From Caulobacter sp. (GTDB lineage Bacteria; Pseudomonadota; Alphaproteobacteria; Caulobacterales; Caulobacteraceae), in NCBI GenBank assembly GCA_026225565.1, contig JAMFTA010000177.1, positions 1 to 33,238 of the forward strand: a stretch of DNA of 33,238 nt. The letters are read 5' to 3'. The first letter of the stretch is position 1; every line of letters begins with the position of its first letter. A program made the position numbers and the translations under genes. Positions 1-10,484 of the stretch are shown here, piece by piece. Under the pieces are notes generated by a model. It ran no database searches and was not told the origin of the DNA. It saw nothing but the letters and a program-made list of their open reading frames with translations.

Positions 1-1198
1 AGCTGAGGGCGCCGTTCGTATAGGTCGCCGAGCCGGGGGACAGGGCGCTGTTCAAGGTCGATAGGAAGCTTCCAGACGTGAAGCTGGTCGGCGCTCCCCC
101 ATCCACTGTAATGGTTTGGGCGTCGAAATCGATTGCGATTTGGTGATCCGCCGCCCCGGTCGACGTGTTGACCAATGCGATCGTGGTCTTGCCGGTAAAG
201 CCGCCGATGGCCGTCGATATGTCCGTGCCCGTGTTTTGCCCCGTCAGGCTGGTGGGCGGCGGCACGGCGGAGTAGGCGTTGTGGATGGCGTTAAGCTGGT
301 TTGCTGCGCCGTTGGTCAGGGAGGACAGTTGGCCGGACAGGGCGGGCAGATCGACATTGCGCAGTTGCAGCAAGCCGCCAATTTCGCCGGAGGTGAGCTT
401 TCCGTCAAACGCCTGGGTGATTCCGGTGGTGTTGGTTACGGTCAGGACGCCCGTTGGGCCGTTGCCATTGTAGGCGATAGTCGCCGCGCCCCCCGTTCCC
501 ACAAGCGAGGTGCCGTCGGACGTCGCCACCGACACGCCTCCTTGGCCGGTGGTCGTCACCTTGACGTTCATCAGAGAGGACAGCTGCGTGACCAATTCAC
601 TTTGCTGGTTCTGAGGTCCGGTGATGTCAGCGCTCGCCGCCGAGCCCCGCGATATGGTCGTGTTCAGCTGACTGATCTGCGTCAGGAGTTGATTGACCGT
701 CGTGATGTCGGTGCCGATTTTCTGGTCCGACTGGGTGCTCAGGCCCGCCAGGCTGGTGGCGATTGAAGTCGCTTGATTGAAGAATTGATTGGTTTGGGAA
801 ACGGCTTGGGCGTCGCCCGTGCTCGACGGGTTGGCGGCAAGGCTGGAGAAGGCCGAAAACACGCTGTCGAGGTTGGAGAACAAGGAGCCATCGGCGCTCG
901 GATCGCCAAACAAGCTCTGCGCCTGATCCATCGTGCCGGAAACGGTCGAAGCGGCGCTCGCATCCCCATTGGCGGCAAAGCTGGCGGTTTCCAGATATTG
1001 ATCCGTAACGCGCTTAATATCCGCAATGGTGACGCCGGCGCCCTGGGTTCCGTTCGCCAGCGATGTCTGATCGACTGTTTTACGAACGTAACCCGTGGTG
1101 TTGACGTTGGAGACGTTGTCCGACACCACGCCCAGAGCAGTCTGCGACGTCCGCAGACCCGAAGCGGCGGTGCTGAGAATACCATTTAGCGACGACAT
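1..1198 (-). CDS. flgK: Flagellar hook-associated protein FlgK (HAP1), N-terminal part, runs off left edge
   Basis: FlgK forms the first junction layer between hook and filament. It is exported through the flagellar type III system. I translated the minus strand from the ATG at 1196-1198. The product opens MSSLNGILSTAASGLRTSQ and soon shows the rod/hook N-terminal signature SDNVSNVNTTGY, followed by a long Ser/Thr/Gly-rich HAP region containing SQLNTTIS and LNAIHNAYS. About 399 codons are visible without a stop. The C-terminal D0/D1 part lies outside the window, so this is a fragment by position and not a broken gene. A purine-rich Shine-Dalgarno sequence (AGGGAGGGG) lies just upstream of the ATG. 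The gene is divergent from fliK, and a sigma-54-type promoter lies at 1340-1355, giving a predicted leader of about 130 nt. In Caulobacter this gene is flaN. FlgE/FlgF/FlgG share the N-terminal signature, but the HAP-type body and divergent placement favour FlgK. Confidence 0.93.
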   Translation of the reverse strand, partial: MSSLNGILSTAASGLRTSQTALGVVSDNVSNVNTTGYVRKTVDQTSLANGTQGAGVTIADIKRVTDQYLETASFAANGDASAASTVSGTMDQAQSLFGDPSADGSLFSNLDSVFSAFSSLAANPSSTGDAQAVSQTNQFFNQATSIATSLAGLSTQSDQKIGTDITTVNQLLTQISQLNTTISRGSAASADITGPQNQQSELVTQLSSLMNVKVTTTGQGGVSVATSDGTSLVGTGGAATIAYNGNGPTGVLTVTNTTGITQAFDGKLTSGEIGGLLQLRNVDLPALSGQLSSLTNGAANQLNAIHNAYSAVPPPTSLTGQNTGTDISTAIGGFTGKTTIALVNTSTGAADHQIAIDFDAQTITVDGGAPTSFTSGSFLSTLNSALSPGSATYTNGALS

Positions 1199-1339
1199 GG
1201 CGCGATCCCCTCCCTAGTCCTCGGCAAAGGCTGACGCTCGCTCGGCGCGTTTTGCCGAGGCGGCATGGCATCCCATATGGCTAAGCGATTGTTTTTCATG
1301 GGTTTGTGTTTGACATGCCTGGGCGTTCCCGATCAGTAA

Positions 1340-1355
1340 CGCAAAAGCGGCGCCA
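1340..1355 (-). promoter_or_regulatory. Sigma-54 promoter for flgK
   Basis: Read on the minus strand, the site is TGGCGCCGCTTTTGCG. The -24 element (TGGC) and the -12 element (TTGC) have the correct fixed spacing. The predicted transcription start is near 1329, leaving about 130 nt of leader before the flgK ATG. It lies back to back with the fliK sigma-54 site 135 bp away. This arrangement matches the flaN/flbG pair known from Caulobacter. The call rests on motif match and context only. Confidence 0.75.
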
Positions 1356-1399
1356 GAGCCGTACTGGGCAGGTTTTGTCGCGCAATGCGCTCCCCTGAT

Positions 1400-1414
1400 C
1401 GGCAATAAGCGCCG
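1400..1414. promoter_or_regulatory. Possible FlbD enhancer (ftr-like) element between divergent sigma-54 promoters
   Basis: CGGCAATAAGCGCCG lies about 45 bp upstream of the flgK -24 element and about 75 bp upstream of the fliK -24 element. An enhancer shared by both promoters would be expected there. In Caulobacter, FlbD binds ftr elements between these same two genes. I am matching the general look (CGGC, A-rich centre, GC..CG) from memory and cannot score it, so this is a weak call. Confidence 0.3.
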
Positions 1415-1441
1415 TGGGCGGCTACAGGCCGAAGGGGCTGA

Positions 1442-1475
1442 TCTATAAAAAATCGTTATAAAACAAATGTATATT
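1442..1475. promoter_or_regulatory. AT-rich tract, candidate DNA-bending (IHF-type) site
   Basis: A run of about 34 bp made almost only of A and T sits in an otherwise GC-rich genome. It lies just upstream of the fliK sigma-54 promoter, between it and the candidate enhancer. Sigma-54 promoters often use IHF to bend the DNA between enhancer and promoter, and IHF sites are known in the Caulobacter flbG/flaN region. I did not find a clean IHF consensus. The base composition is observed; the role is inferred. Confidence 0.35.
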
Positions 1476-1489
1476 GAATGTCCGCCGAG

Positions 1490-1505
1490 TGGCGCGGCTG
1501 TTGCT
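1490..1505 (+). promoter_or_regulatory. Sigma-54 promoter for the fliK-flgD-flgE hook operon
   Basis: TGGCGCGGCTGTTGCT matches the sigma-54 consensus at the GG (-24) and GC (-12) positions, with correct spacing and the flanking T/W. The predicted start is near 1516, about 40 nt before the fliK ATG at 1555. This makes the alternative TTG start at 1522 unlikely because it would leave almost no leader. FlbD, encoded at 10531-11901, is the expected activator. Confidence 0.8.
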
Positions 1506-1554
1506 TTGATCGCAGTGTTCTTTGCGCACCTTGCGCCTCTCACACGCGATAAAC

Positions 1555-3954
<2,400 letters not shown>

Positions 3955-3956
3955 CC

Positions 3957-4625
3957 ATGTCCGACGTCTCAAGCGCCAGCAGCGCCGCCAGCAGCGCGAA
4001 TGCGACCGATCTGGCCTCTGGGCAGTCAAGCCTGAACACCAGCTATTCGACCTTCCTGACCCTTTTGACCACCCAGCTGAAGAACCAGGATCCGACCTCG
4101 CCTCTGGATACCAACGCCTTTACCCAACAGCTGGTGGCGATGACCGGGGTGCAGCAGCAACTGCTCAGCAATAACCTGTTGCAGGAGATGGTGACCAACA
4201 GCTCATCTCAGAGCGCGACCAATCTCATCGGCAAGAGCGTCACCGCCTCAACGAACGTCTCAACTCTGTCGGGCGGGGCCGCGAACTGGAACTACAACCT
4301 TCCCTCGGACGCAGCCTCGGGCACGGCGACCATCTCCGACTCCACCGGCGCGGTGGTCTGGACTGGCCCGGTCTCAGGGCTCAAGAGCGGCGACAACACC
4401 TTCAGCTGGAATGGCAAGAACGCCAGCGGCACCCAACTCGCCGACGGCGGCAACTATTCGCTGGCGATTTCCGCCTCCGGCTCAACCGGCCAGGCGGATA
4501 CGCCGACCATCTCGATCTCCGGCGTCGCCAAGTCCGTGCAAACCATCGATGGCGTCACCTCCGTCACCGTCGGCTCCACCAAGGTTCCGATCACCGACGT
4601 CGTCTCGGTATCGGCGGTATCATGA
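3957..4625 (+). CDS. flgD: Flagellar hook capping/assembly protein FlgD
   Basis: FlgD is the scaffold cap at the tip of the growing hook and is needed for FlgE polymerisation. It is exported and then discarded. The protein is 222 aa. Residues about 25-85 carry the conserved N-terminal FlgD motif (FLTLLTTQLKNQDPTSPLD, then a Gln-rich stretch). Residues about 95-215 form the Ser/Gly-rich beta domain, including the FlgD Ig-like segment with SWNGKNASGTQLADG. The length is normal for the family. An AAGGAT Shine-Dalgarno overlaps the end of fliK, and only 2 nt separate the fliK stop from this ATG, so the two are probably translationally coupled. flgE follows after 97 nt that contain a strong hairpin. 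Confidence 0.95.
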   Translation: MSDVSSASSAASSANATDLASGQSSLNTSYSTFLTLLTTQLKNQDPTSPLDTNAFTQQLVAMTGVQQQLLSNNLLQEMVTNSSSQSATNLIGKSVTASTNVSTLSGGAANWNYNLPSDAASGTATISDSTGAVVWTGPVSGLKSGDNTFSWNGKNASGTQLADGGNYSLAISASGSTGQADTPTISISGVAKSVQTIDGVTSVTVGSTKVPITDVVSVSAVS

Positions 4626-4641
4626 CCGCCGCCCATTCCAA

Positions 4642-4662
4642 CGCGCGCCATGAAGGCGCGCG
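4642..4662 (+). other. Perfect GC stem-loop between flgD and flgE
   Basis: CGCGCGCC (4642-4649), loop ATGAA, then GGCGCGCG (4655-4662) give an uninterrupted 8-bp all-GC stem. No T-run follows, so it does not look like an intrinsic terminator. It lies in the only real gap of the hook operon, 60 nt before the flgE start. A role as a processing or stability element that raises flgE yield is an inference. Confidence 0.6.
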
Positions 4663-4722
4663 CCTATCTCAACGCGCAGCAGGCGCTCTTCCCAACAACC
4701 CTTCCTTTAAGGATATCAACCC

Positions 4723-6189
4723 ATGAGCATCAACAGCGCCATGCTTTCGGGCGTCTCGGGCCTGATCGCCAATTCGGCGGCCCTCGGCGCCATCTCCGAC
4801 AACATCGCCAACGTCAACACCGTCGGCTACAAGGAAAACAGCACCCAGTTCGAAGATCTGGTCACCGCCAAGGCGTCGGCGGGCAACTACAACTCCGGCG
4901 GCGTGCAGGCCCAGGTGACCCAGCTGGTCAGCGGCCAAGGCCAGTTCCAGCAGACCACCAACAGCACGGACATGGGCATCAACGGCAACGGCATGTTCGT
5001 GGTCGCCGACACGTCGGCTGGGATCACCGCCACCGACGGCCCGAGCTTCACCCGCGCCGGAGAGTTCACTCCCGACAAGGCCGGTTATCTGGTCAATTCG
5101 GGCGGGCTCTACCTTCAGGGTTGGGTGGCCAACAGCTCTGGGATTATCTCCACAGATCCGTCCGACCTCAGCAAACTGTCGACCATCAATATCAACTCCA
5201 TCTCCAATTCTCCCGACCCCACCACGACGGCGACCCTGAGCGCGAACCTGAATTCGGCGCTTTATCCGACGGACCCGACGGCTTCGGCGTCGTCCGCCGT
5301 TCTGCTGAGCCAGTATGATCCCGCCTCCGCTGGGAACTCGATGGCGGCCTACGACCAGGATCCCACCACGGGAGTCAAGCCGGACTATTCCACCCAGCTC
5401 ACCGTCTATGACACCGAGGGCGGCGCCCACACCGTCCAGATGGACTTCCTGAAGAAGGACACCCCGCCCAACACCTGGTACGTCGAAATGAACGCCATTC
5501 CGGCGTCCGACATCGACGCCGCCGCGGCGAAACCCGCGCTCTCGACCGGCGCGGCCGGCAACGGACAGTTGATGGCGGGCACGATCACCTTCAACACCGA
5601 TGGCACGTTCAACAGCACGAGCATGGTGGCTTCCGCGGCGGTGGCCACGCCCACCTTGCCAGGGGTCAGCACCCCCGGCGCCGGCAGCCTGTCCTTGACC
5701 ATCCCCTGGGACTCCACCCTGGGCGTGACCGCCCAACCGATAGTCCTAAACCTGAACAGCGCCGCCGGCGGCCTGACCCAGTACGCCAGCGCCAGCACCA
5801 CCAACTCCGACACGGTGAACGGCGGGCCTTCAGCGACCGTCACTGGCATCAAGGTGACCGGCGACGGCTATGTGCAGGCGTCCTTTTCCAACGGCACCTC
5901 GCGCAACATTGCCCAGGTGGCCATCGCCACCTTCGTTAATTCCAATGGTCTGTCGGCCGTCTCCGGAAACGCCTACAAGACCAGCGGGGCCAGCGGCAAT
6001 TACACTTTGAAAAGTCCCGGAGAGGGTTCGGCGGGCTCCATCGAGGCGTCCCAGCTGGAATCCTCCACTGTCGATCTTTCCAGCGAGTTTACCGGGCTGA
6101 TCGTCACTCAGCGCGCCTATTCGGCAGCGAGCAAGATCATCACAACGGCAGATCAGATGTTGCAAGAACTGATCAGCGTTAAGCAGTAA
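4723..6189 (+). CDS. flgE: Flagellar hook protein FlgE
   Basis: FlgE is the main subunit of the hook, the universal joint between rod and filament. It is exported through the flagellar type III system. The protein is 488 aa, longer than enterobacterial FlgE (about 400). The N-terminus has the rod/hook signature (SDNIANVNTVGYKENSTQF, about residues 27-45). Then come GINGNGMFVV and FTRAGEFTPDKAGYLV of the D1 core, a large Thr/Ser/Gly-rich variable region (about 150-400), and the C-terminal coiled segment ELSSEF-type (SSTVDLSSEFTGLIVTQRAY to LQELISVKQ). The start is the ATG at 4723, with AAGGAT 8 nt upstream. It is the last gene of the hook operon; an inverted repeat at 6201-6239 follows. An overlapping reading frame at 4650-5318 was ignored. 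Confidence 0.96.
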   Translation: MSINSAMLSGVSGLIANSAALGAISDNIANVNTVGYKENSTQFEDLVTAKASAGNYNSGGVQAQVTQLVSGQGQFQQTTNSTDMGINGNGMFVVADTSAGITATDGPSFTRAGEFTPDKAGYLVNSGGLYLQGWVANSSGIISTDPSDLSKLSTININSISNSPDPTTTATLSANLNSALYPTDPTASASSAVLLSQYDPASAGNSMAAYDQDPTTGVKPDYSTQLTVYDTEGGAHTVQMDFLKKDTPPNTWYVEMNAIPASDIDAAAAKPALSTGAAGNGQLMAGTITFNTDGTFNSTSMVASAAVATPTLPGVSTPGAGSLSLTIPWDSTLGVTAQPIVLNLNSAAGGLTQYASASTTNSDTVNGGPSATVTGIKVTGDGYVQASFSNGTSRNIAQVAIATFVNSNGLSAVSGNAYKTSGASGNYTLKSPGEGSAGSIEASQLESSTVDLSSEFTGLIVTQRAYSAASKIITTADQMLQELISVKQ

Positions 6190-6200
6190 GCTTGGGTATT

Positions 6201-6239
6201 AATGTGCATTAGGTTTTGTTACCAATATCTATGCACATT
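6201..6239. terminator. Perfect 9-bp inverted repeat after flgE, possible terminator or operator
   Basis: AATGTGCAT (6201-6209) and ATGCACATT (6231-6239) are exact reverse complements separated by 21 nt of AT-rich sequence. On the plus strand the second arm runs into TTTGTTTC, which gives a short T-rich end, but the loop is long for a classic terminator. It starts 12 nt after the flgE stop and lies about 110 nt before sciP. It could equally be a protein-binding dyad in the sciP upstream region. Confidence 0.45.
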
Positions 6240-6285
6240 TGTTTCAAATAGAGACGCTGTAGTCATGATTTATTTACTATCGAGA

Positions 6286-6300
6286 TTAAGCGGGTGTTAT
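6286..6300 (+). promoter_or_regulatory. CtrA-like box upstream of sciP
   Basis: TTAAGCGGGTGTTAT fits TTAA-N7-TTAa with one mismatch. It ends 50 nt before the sciP ATG, a reasonable place for a CtrA box overlapping a -35 region. In Caulobacter, sciP transcription depends on CtrA. The site was found by eye in an AT-rich stretch, so chance occurrence is possible. Confidence 0.4.
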
Positions 6301-6350
6301 GGCGATGCCGCTATTCTTCACGTCAACGGTGATGAAAAGCAGGTAAAGCC

Positions 6351-6632
6351 ATGTTGCAACAGCAGCGTCTGAACAACAAAGGCGAGCAATACGTGATAGG
6401 TCCAACGGGCGTTCCATTGACCCTCGCCGACTTGCCGCCGGCGAACACGCAGCGATGGGTGATCCGTCGCAAGGCGGAAGTGGTCGCGGCGGTGCAGGGC
6501 GGCTTGTTGTCCTTCGACGAAGCGTGCGAGCGCTATCGGCTGACGAACGAGGAGTTCGGCGGCTGGCAGAAATCGATCGACGCCCACGGGCTGGCGGGTC
6601 TGCGCACCACGCGGATCCAACAATATCGTTAA
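6351..6632 (+). CDS. sciP: CtrA inhibitor SciP (DUF1153 family)
   Basis: SciP is a small helix-turn-helix protein known in Caulobacter to bind CtrA and block its activation of transcription in early cell-cycle stages. It also has DNA-binding activity. The protein is 93 aa, the family's usual size. It shows the DUF1153 signatures YVIGPTGVPLTLADLPP (about 14-30), TQRWVIRRKAEVVAAVQGGL (about 33-52), the second helix region FDEACERYRLTNEEFGGW, and the end HGLAGLRTTRIQQYR. An AGGTAA ribosome binding site lies 5 nt before the ATG. It sits between the hook operon and the fliF operon, as in Caulobacter. Flagellar class II genes are CtrA targets, so its position next to them is meaningful. A CtrA-like box precedes it. 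Confidence 0.93.
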   Translation: MLQQQRLNNKGEQYVIGPTGVPLTLADLPPANTQRWVIRRKAEVVAAVQGGLLSFDEACERYRLTNEEFGGWQKSIDAHGLAGLRTTRIQQYR

Positions 6633-6759
6633 GCGCTCCGATCCCGGCGACGAAGCGGCTGTCCGAATGGGCGGCCGTTTTGCGTTTAGGGTCGCGAGCG
6701 TGCGTCAAAAAAGCCGAAGTGCTGCAGGAGGCGCTGCCGGGGCCGTTGGCTGCATCTTC

Positions 6760-6775
6760 TTAAACCTCCCGTTTA
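6760..6775. promoter_or_regulatory. Dyad TTAAAC-N5-GTTTA upstream of fliF, possible CtrA/class II promoter element
   Basis: TAAAC (6761-6765) and GTTTA (6771-6775) form a perfect 5-bp dyad around CTCCC, with an extra T giving TTAA at 6760. It lies about 60 bp before the fliF start. In Caulobacter the fliF operon is a CtrA-activated class II promoter, and this element has the TTAA...TTTA look of a CtrA box. The spacing is one base off the canonical N7, so this is a candidate only. No sigma-54 motif was seen here. Confidence 0.35.
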
Positions 6776-6833
6776 CCATACACCCGGTAATTCCTGCCTA
6801 GTCAGCGCAGATGGCGCGAGTTCGGGGGCAGGC

Positions 6834-8450
6834 GTGGAGTCACTTCTAAAGACCCTGCAAGGTTTCGGCATCGGTCGGCTGGCCGCCATCGTCGGCGGCG
6901 CCGCCGGTGTGGCTGCGATCCTCGTCGCCATCATGATGCGTGTGGGCGGTCCGCCGATGAGCCTGCTCTATTCCAACCTCGACCTGAAAGAGGCGGGACA
7001 GATCACCTCGTCCCTCGACGCGTCGGGGATCAAGTATGAGGTCAAGGGCGACGGCTCCACCCTGTTCGTCGATCGAGACAAGGTGGCGACGGCCCGTCTG
7101 ATGCTGTCAGGCAAGGGCCTGCCCACCTCGGGCTCGGTCGGGTACGAGATTTTCGATACGGCCCCAGCGCTCGGCCAGACCGACTTCGTGCAGAACCTCA
7201 ACGCCAAGCGCGCCACCGAAGGCGAGCTGGCCCGCACCATCCGCTCGATCCAGGGCGTGCAATCCGCCCGGGTCATGCTGAACATGCCCAAGAAGCAGCT
7301 GTTCGAAGACGACGTTCAATCCCCATCCGCCTCCATCATGCTGGTTACAGGTGGCCGGCGCCTCGGCCAGGATCAGGTGCGGGCGATCCGCAACCTGGTG
7401 GCCGCTGGCGTGCCCGACCTTAAACCCGAGCGCGTGGCCATCGCCGACCAAACTGGGGACTTGCTCGCCGGCATGGGCGACTCGGCCGGCAGCGGCGGCG
7501 ACACGGCGGAGCGTAACGACACCGAAGAGCGCTTGCGCAAGACCATCAAGGATCTGGTCGAAGGCGTGGTGGGCCCTGGCAAGGCGCGCGTCACCGTCTC
7601 GGCCGACCTGGATCAATCCCGCGTCACCACCCAGGAAGAAAAGTACGATCCGGACGGGCAGGTGGTTCGCTCCACCCGCACCACCTCCAACGCCGCCAAG
7701 GAAAACAAGCCCGGCAACACCGGCACGGTCTCCGCCGCCCAAAATATCCCTGGCGGACAGACATCCACCCCCGGTGGCGACGCCGCTTCCACCACCAATG
7801 GTACGGACGAGCTGACCAATTACGAGATTTCCCACACCACCAAGACCACTATCGACGAGCCGGGTCGGATCAAGAAGCTGTCGGTCGCTGTGGCCGTGGA
7901 TGGCGTCACCCCGGTGGACCCGAAGGGCAAGCCTGGGGTGTACGCCCCACGCACGGCGGAGGAGATGGGGCATATCCAGGATCTCGTCCGTTCGGCCATG
8001 GGCTACGATAAGGACCGGGGCGACCAAGTCAGCGTCGTCAACGTCCGCTTCGATCGTGGGGCGGACGCCGGCGAGGGTGTGAGCGCTGCATCGCCCTTCG
8101 GTTTCGACAAGAACGACATCATGCGCATCACCGAATTGGGCGTGCTGCTGGTGGTGGCGGCGCTTTTGATTTTCTTCGTCGCTCGCCCGATGATGAAGGG
8201 CGCCGGCGGGGGCGCTAACCTTCCCGCGCTGGGCATGAGCGGCGGCGGCCACGGCGGACCGGTCACCTATGACCCCCAGACCGGCATGGCGCTCGCCCTG
8301 CCGCCCCCCACCGAGTTCGACCAGAAAATCGATATCGCCCGCATCGAAGGGCAGGTGAATGGCTCTTCGGTGCGTAAGGTCGCCGAGTTCGTCGAGAAGC
8401 ACCCCGAGGAATCCATCGCGATCCTGCGTAACTGGCTGCACGAAGCCTGA
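6834..8450 (+). CDS. fliF: Flagellar MS-ring protein FliF
   Basis: FliF builds the membrane-embedded MS ring that houses the export gate and carries the FliG rotor. The protein is 538 aa, normal for the family. There is a first membrane segment at about 18-38, then the periplasmic YscJ/FliF domains ([60 protein letters not shown]). A Ser/Thr/Gly-rich loop follows at about 290-330, a second membrane segment at about 435-455 ([20 protein letters not shown]), and a C-terminal FliG-binding tail. The start is GTG at 6834 with a G-rich upstream (CGGGGGCAGG). A nearby ATG at 6811 is out of frame. The stop overlaps the fliG start (TGATG), so the two are translationally coupled. It is first of six genes in this operon. 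Confidence 0.97.
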   Translation: MESLLKTLQGFGIGRLAAIVGGAAGVAAILVAIMMRVGGPPMSLLYSNLDLKEAGQITSSLDASGIKYEVKGDGSTLFVDRDKVATARLMLSGKGLPTSGSVGYEIFDTAPALGQTDFVQNLNAKRATEGELARTIRSIQGVQSARVMLNMPKKQLFEDDVQSPSASIMLVTGGRRLGQDQVRAIRNLVAAGVPDLKPERVAIADQTGDLLAGMGDSAGSGGDTAERNDTEERLRKTIKDLVEGVVGPGKARVTVSADLDQSRVTTQEEKYDPDGQVVRSTRTTSNAAKENKPGNTGTVSAAQNIPGGQTSTPGGDAASTTNGTDELTNYEISHTTKTTIDEPGRIKKLSVAVAVDGVTPVDPKGKPGVYAPRTAEEMGHIQDLVRSAMGYDKDRGDQVSVVNVRFDRGADAGEGVSAASPFGFDKNDIMRITELGVLLVVAALLIFFVARPMMKGAGGGANLPALGMSGGGHGGPVTYDPQTGMALALPPPTEFDQKIDIARIEGQVNGSSVRKVAEFVEKHPEESIAILRNWLHEA

Positions 8451-9484
8451 TGGCGGCGGGCCTCAAAAAGCGACCTTCGGTCGACGACGCGAACAAGCTT
8501 TCGGGTCCGGAGAAGGCTGCCGTGATTCTTCTCGCCCTCGGCGAAGATCATCACGACCTCTGGCGTCAGCTCGACGACGAGGAGATCAAGGAGATTTCTC
8601 AAGCCATGGCGGGCTTGGGCACCGTCGGCGCCAATGTCGTCGAGACCTTGCTGGTGGAGTTCGTCTCCGGCCTTTCGTCCACCGGCGCGATCATGGGATC
8701 GTTCGAGGGCACTCAGCGGCTGCTCGCCACCATCATGCCGGCCGACAAGGTCGACCAGCTGATGGAGGAGATCCGCGGTCCAGCGGGTCGCACCATGTGG
8801 GACAAGCTCGGCAACGTGAACGAGGCCGTGCTCGCCAACTATCTGAAGAACGAATACCCCCAGACCGTCGCGGTGGTGCTCTCCAAGATCAAGGGCGACC
8901 ACGCCTCCCGCGTGCTCGCCGCCTTGCCGGAAGACTTCGCCCTGGAGTGCGTGCAGCGGATGTTGCGCATGGAGCCGGTGCAGCGCGAAATCCTCGACAA
9001 GATCGAGCAAACCCTGCGCACCGAATTCATGTCCAATCTCGCCCGCACCTCAAAGCGTGACAGCCACGAGATGATGGCCGACATCTTCAATAACTTCGAT
9101 CGCCAGACCGAGGCGCGTTTCATCGCCGCCCTGGAGGAGCGCAACCGGGAGGCGGCGGAGCGTATCCGCGCGCTGATGTTCGTCTTCGAAGACCTCAACA
9201 AGCTGGATCCCGGCGGCGTGCAGACCCTGCTGCGCGGGGTCGAGAAATCCCAGCTCGGTCTCGCCTTGAAGGGCGCCTCCGACGGCCTGCGCGAAATGTT
9301 CTTCTCCAACATGAGCGAGCGGGCCGCCAAGATCATGCGCGAAGACATGGAGTCCATGGGTCCCGTGCGTCTGAAGGATGTGGATCAGGCCCAGATGACC
9401 ATGGTTCAGGTGGCCAAGGATCTGGCCGCAAAGGGCGAAATCATGCTCGCCGGCACCGGCGGCGACGACGAGTTGATCTACTGA
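8450..9484 (+). CDS. fliG: Flagellar motor switch protein FliG
   Basis: FliG is the rotor protein of the C-ring. It binds FliF at its N-terminus, FliM in its middle and the stator at its C-terminus. The protein is 344 aa, a typical length. The N-terminal domain contains [18 protein letters not shown]. The middle domain shows [23 protein letters not shown] (the EHPQ-type patch, here EYPQ, near residue 140). The C-terminal domain has [18 protein letters not shown] and [20 protein letters not shown] with the charged helix used for torque. The ATG shares one base with the fliF stop. fliH starts 1 nt after its stop. Confidence 0.97.
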   Translation: MAAGLKKRPSVDDANKLSGPEKAAVILLALGEDHHDLWRQLDDEEIKEISQAMAGLGTVGANVVETLLVEFVSGLSSTGAIMGSFEGTQRLLATIMPADKVDQLMEEIRGPAGRTMWDKLGNVNEAVLANYLKNEYPQTVAVVLSKIKGDHASRVLAALPEDFALECVQRMLRMEPVQREILDKIEQTLRTEFMSNLARTSKRDSHEMMADIFNNFDRQTEARFIAALEERNREAAERIRALMFVFEDLNKLDPGGVQTLLRGVEKSQLGLALKGASDGLREMFFSNMSERAAKIMREDMESMGPVRLKDVDQAQMTMVQVAKDLAAKGEIMLAGTGGDDELIY

Positions 9485-9485
9485 C

Positions 9486-10151
9486 ATGACCCTTTCCCCG
9501 CCCCCCACCGAATACAAACGCTTCGTCTTCGACACGGTGTTCGACGGCGACAAGGTCGTGACCCCGCCCCGCCCCAAGCGCGCCTTCACCCCCGAAGAGG
9601 TCGAGGCTGCACGGGCCGAAGGATTCGCCGCCGGCGAAAAATCTGCGGTCGCGCGGGCGGACGCTCAGGCCGCAGACGCCTTGTCTAAAATCGCTTCGGC
9701 CGCCAAACAGGCGCTCGAAGCTCTGACCCGTCTCGCCCACGATCACCGCACAGCCGCCGCCGAGCTGGCGCTAAGTGCGGCGCGCAAGATCGCGGACGCT
9801 TCCTTGGACGCCTTTCCCGAAGCGCCCGCCCTGGCCGCGCTTTCGGCCTTGGCGCGGGAGCTCGAGGCCACACCCCGTCTCACCGTGCATATGGCCATCG
9901 ACGATGGGGCCAGGCTCGAAGCGTCGCTGGCCCAGGCGGCGGAGAGGGCGGGATTCACCGGCCAGATCGTGCTGAAATCCGATCCCAGTCTGCCGCGCGC
10001 CGCCTTTATCTTCGACTGGGGCGACGGCCGCGCGGCCTTCGATCCCGAGGCGGCATCCGAGCGGGTCGAGGCGGCGCTGAAAGCCGCCCTCACCGCCGAG
10101 GGGCTGCACGCTGAACCCCTGTTTCCGTCGACCCCAACTGAGGAGGCTTAG
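9486..10151 (+). CDS. fliH: Flagellar export regulator FliH (FlbE)
   Basis: FliH regulates and docks the FliI ATPase of the flagellar export machine. In Caulobacter the gene at this place is flbE. The protein is 221 aa. It has weak sequence conservation but the family layout: a short N-terminal piece (YKRFVFDTVFDGDK), an Ala/Glu/Lys-rich helical stretch (about 35-110, FTPEEVEAARAEGFAAGEKS), and a C-terminal domain ending in DWGDGRAAFDPEAASERVEAAL. The DWxxG..A/FDP pattern is shared with FliH/FlbE/YscL-like proteins. It is tightly packed between fliG and fliN (1 nt gap before, no gap after). fliI is not in this operon. Position does much of the work in this call. Confidence 0.85.
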   Translation: MTLSPPPTEYKRFVFDTVFDGDKVVTPPRPKRAFTPEEVEAARAEGFAAGEKSAVARADAQAADALSKIASAAKQALEALTRLAHDHRTAAAELALSAARKIADASLDAFPEAPALAALSALARELEATPRLTVHMAIDDGARLEASLAQAAERAGFTGQIVLKSDPSLPRAAFIFDWGDGRAAFDPEAASERVEAALKAALTAEGLHAEPLFPSTPTEEA

Positions 10152-10484
10152 ATGAGCGACACCCCCCTAGCGCTCGAAGAGTTGGAGCCAGGCTCACCGT
10201 CCTCCACCCAGGGCGATGAGGATGGCAAGACCGCCGTCGATCTGGCGCCGGTGTTTGACGTTCCGGTGAACATCTCGGCGGTTCTCGGCAAGGCGCATCT
10301 ATCGGTCGCTCAGCTTCTGAAGCTCGGTCCTGGCTCGGTGCTGGAACTCGACCGCAAGGTCGGCGAGGCCATCGACATCTACGTGAACAATCGTCTGGTG
10401 GCGCGGGGCGAGGTGGTCGTCGTCGAAGAGCGGCTGGGCGTGACCATGACGGAAATCATCAAGGACGGCGACGCCAACGGCTGA
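10152..10484 (+). CDS. fliN: Flagellar motor switch protein FliN
   Basis: FliN forms the bottom of the C-ring with FliM and helps dock FliH during export. The protein is 110 aa. The first 35 residues are acidic and variable. The rest is a SpoA domain: VFDVPVNISAVLGKAHLSVA, LLKLGPGSVLELDRKVGEAI, DIYVNNRLVARGEVVVVEER, LGVTMTEII. The ATG directly follows the fliH stop (TAGATG). AGGAGG ahead of it, inside the end of fliH, is a good ribosome binding site. flbD follows after 46 nt that start with a short palindrome (CCCCTAGGGG). Confidence 0.96.
   Translation: MSDTPLALEELEPGSPSSTQGDEDGKTAVDLAPVFDVPVNISAVLGKAHLSVAQLLKLGPGSVLELDRKVGEAIDIYVNNRLVARGEVVVVEERLGVTMTEIIKDGDANG

Noticed and set aside
1522-1554. 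TTG start for fliK
   Set aside because: It lies only about 6 nt after the predicted sigma-54 transcription start and uses a rare start codon. The ATG at 1555 is preferred.
4650-5318. 222-codon frame overlapping flgE in another frame
   Set aside because: Arg/His/Gln-rich and starts inside the flgD-flgE hairpin. flgE in the other frame has a good ribosome binding site and conserved ends.
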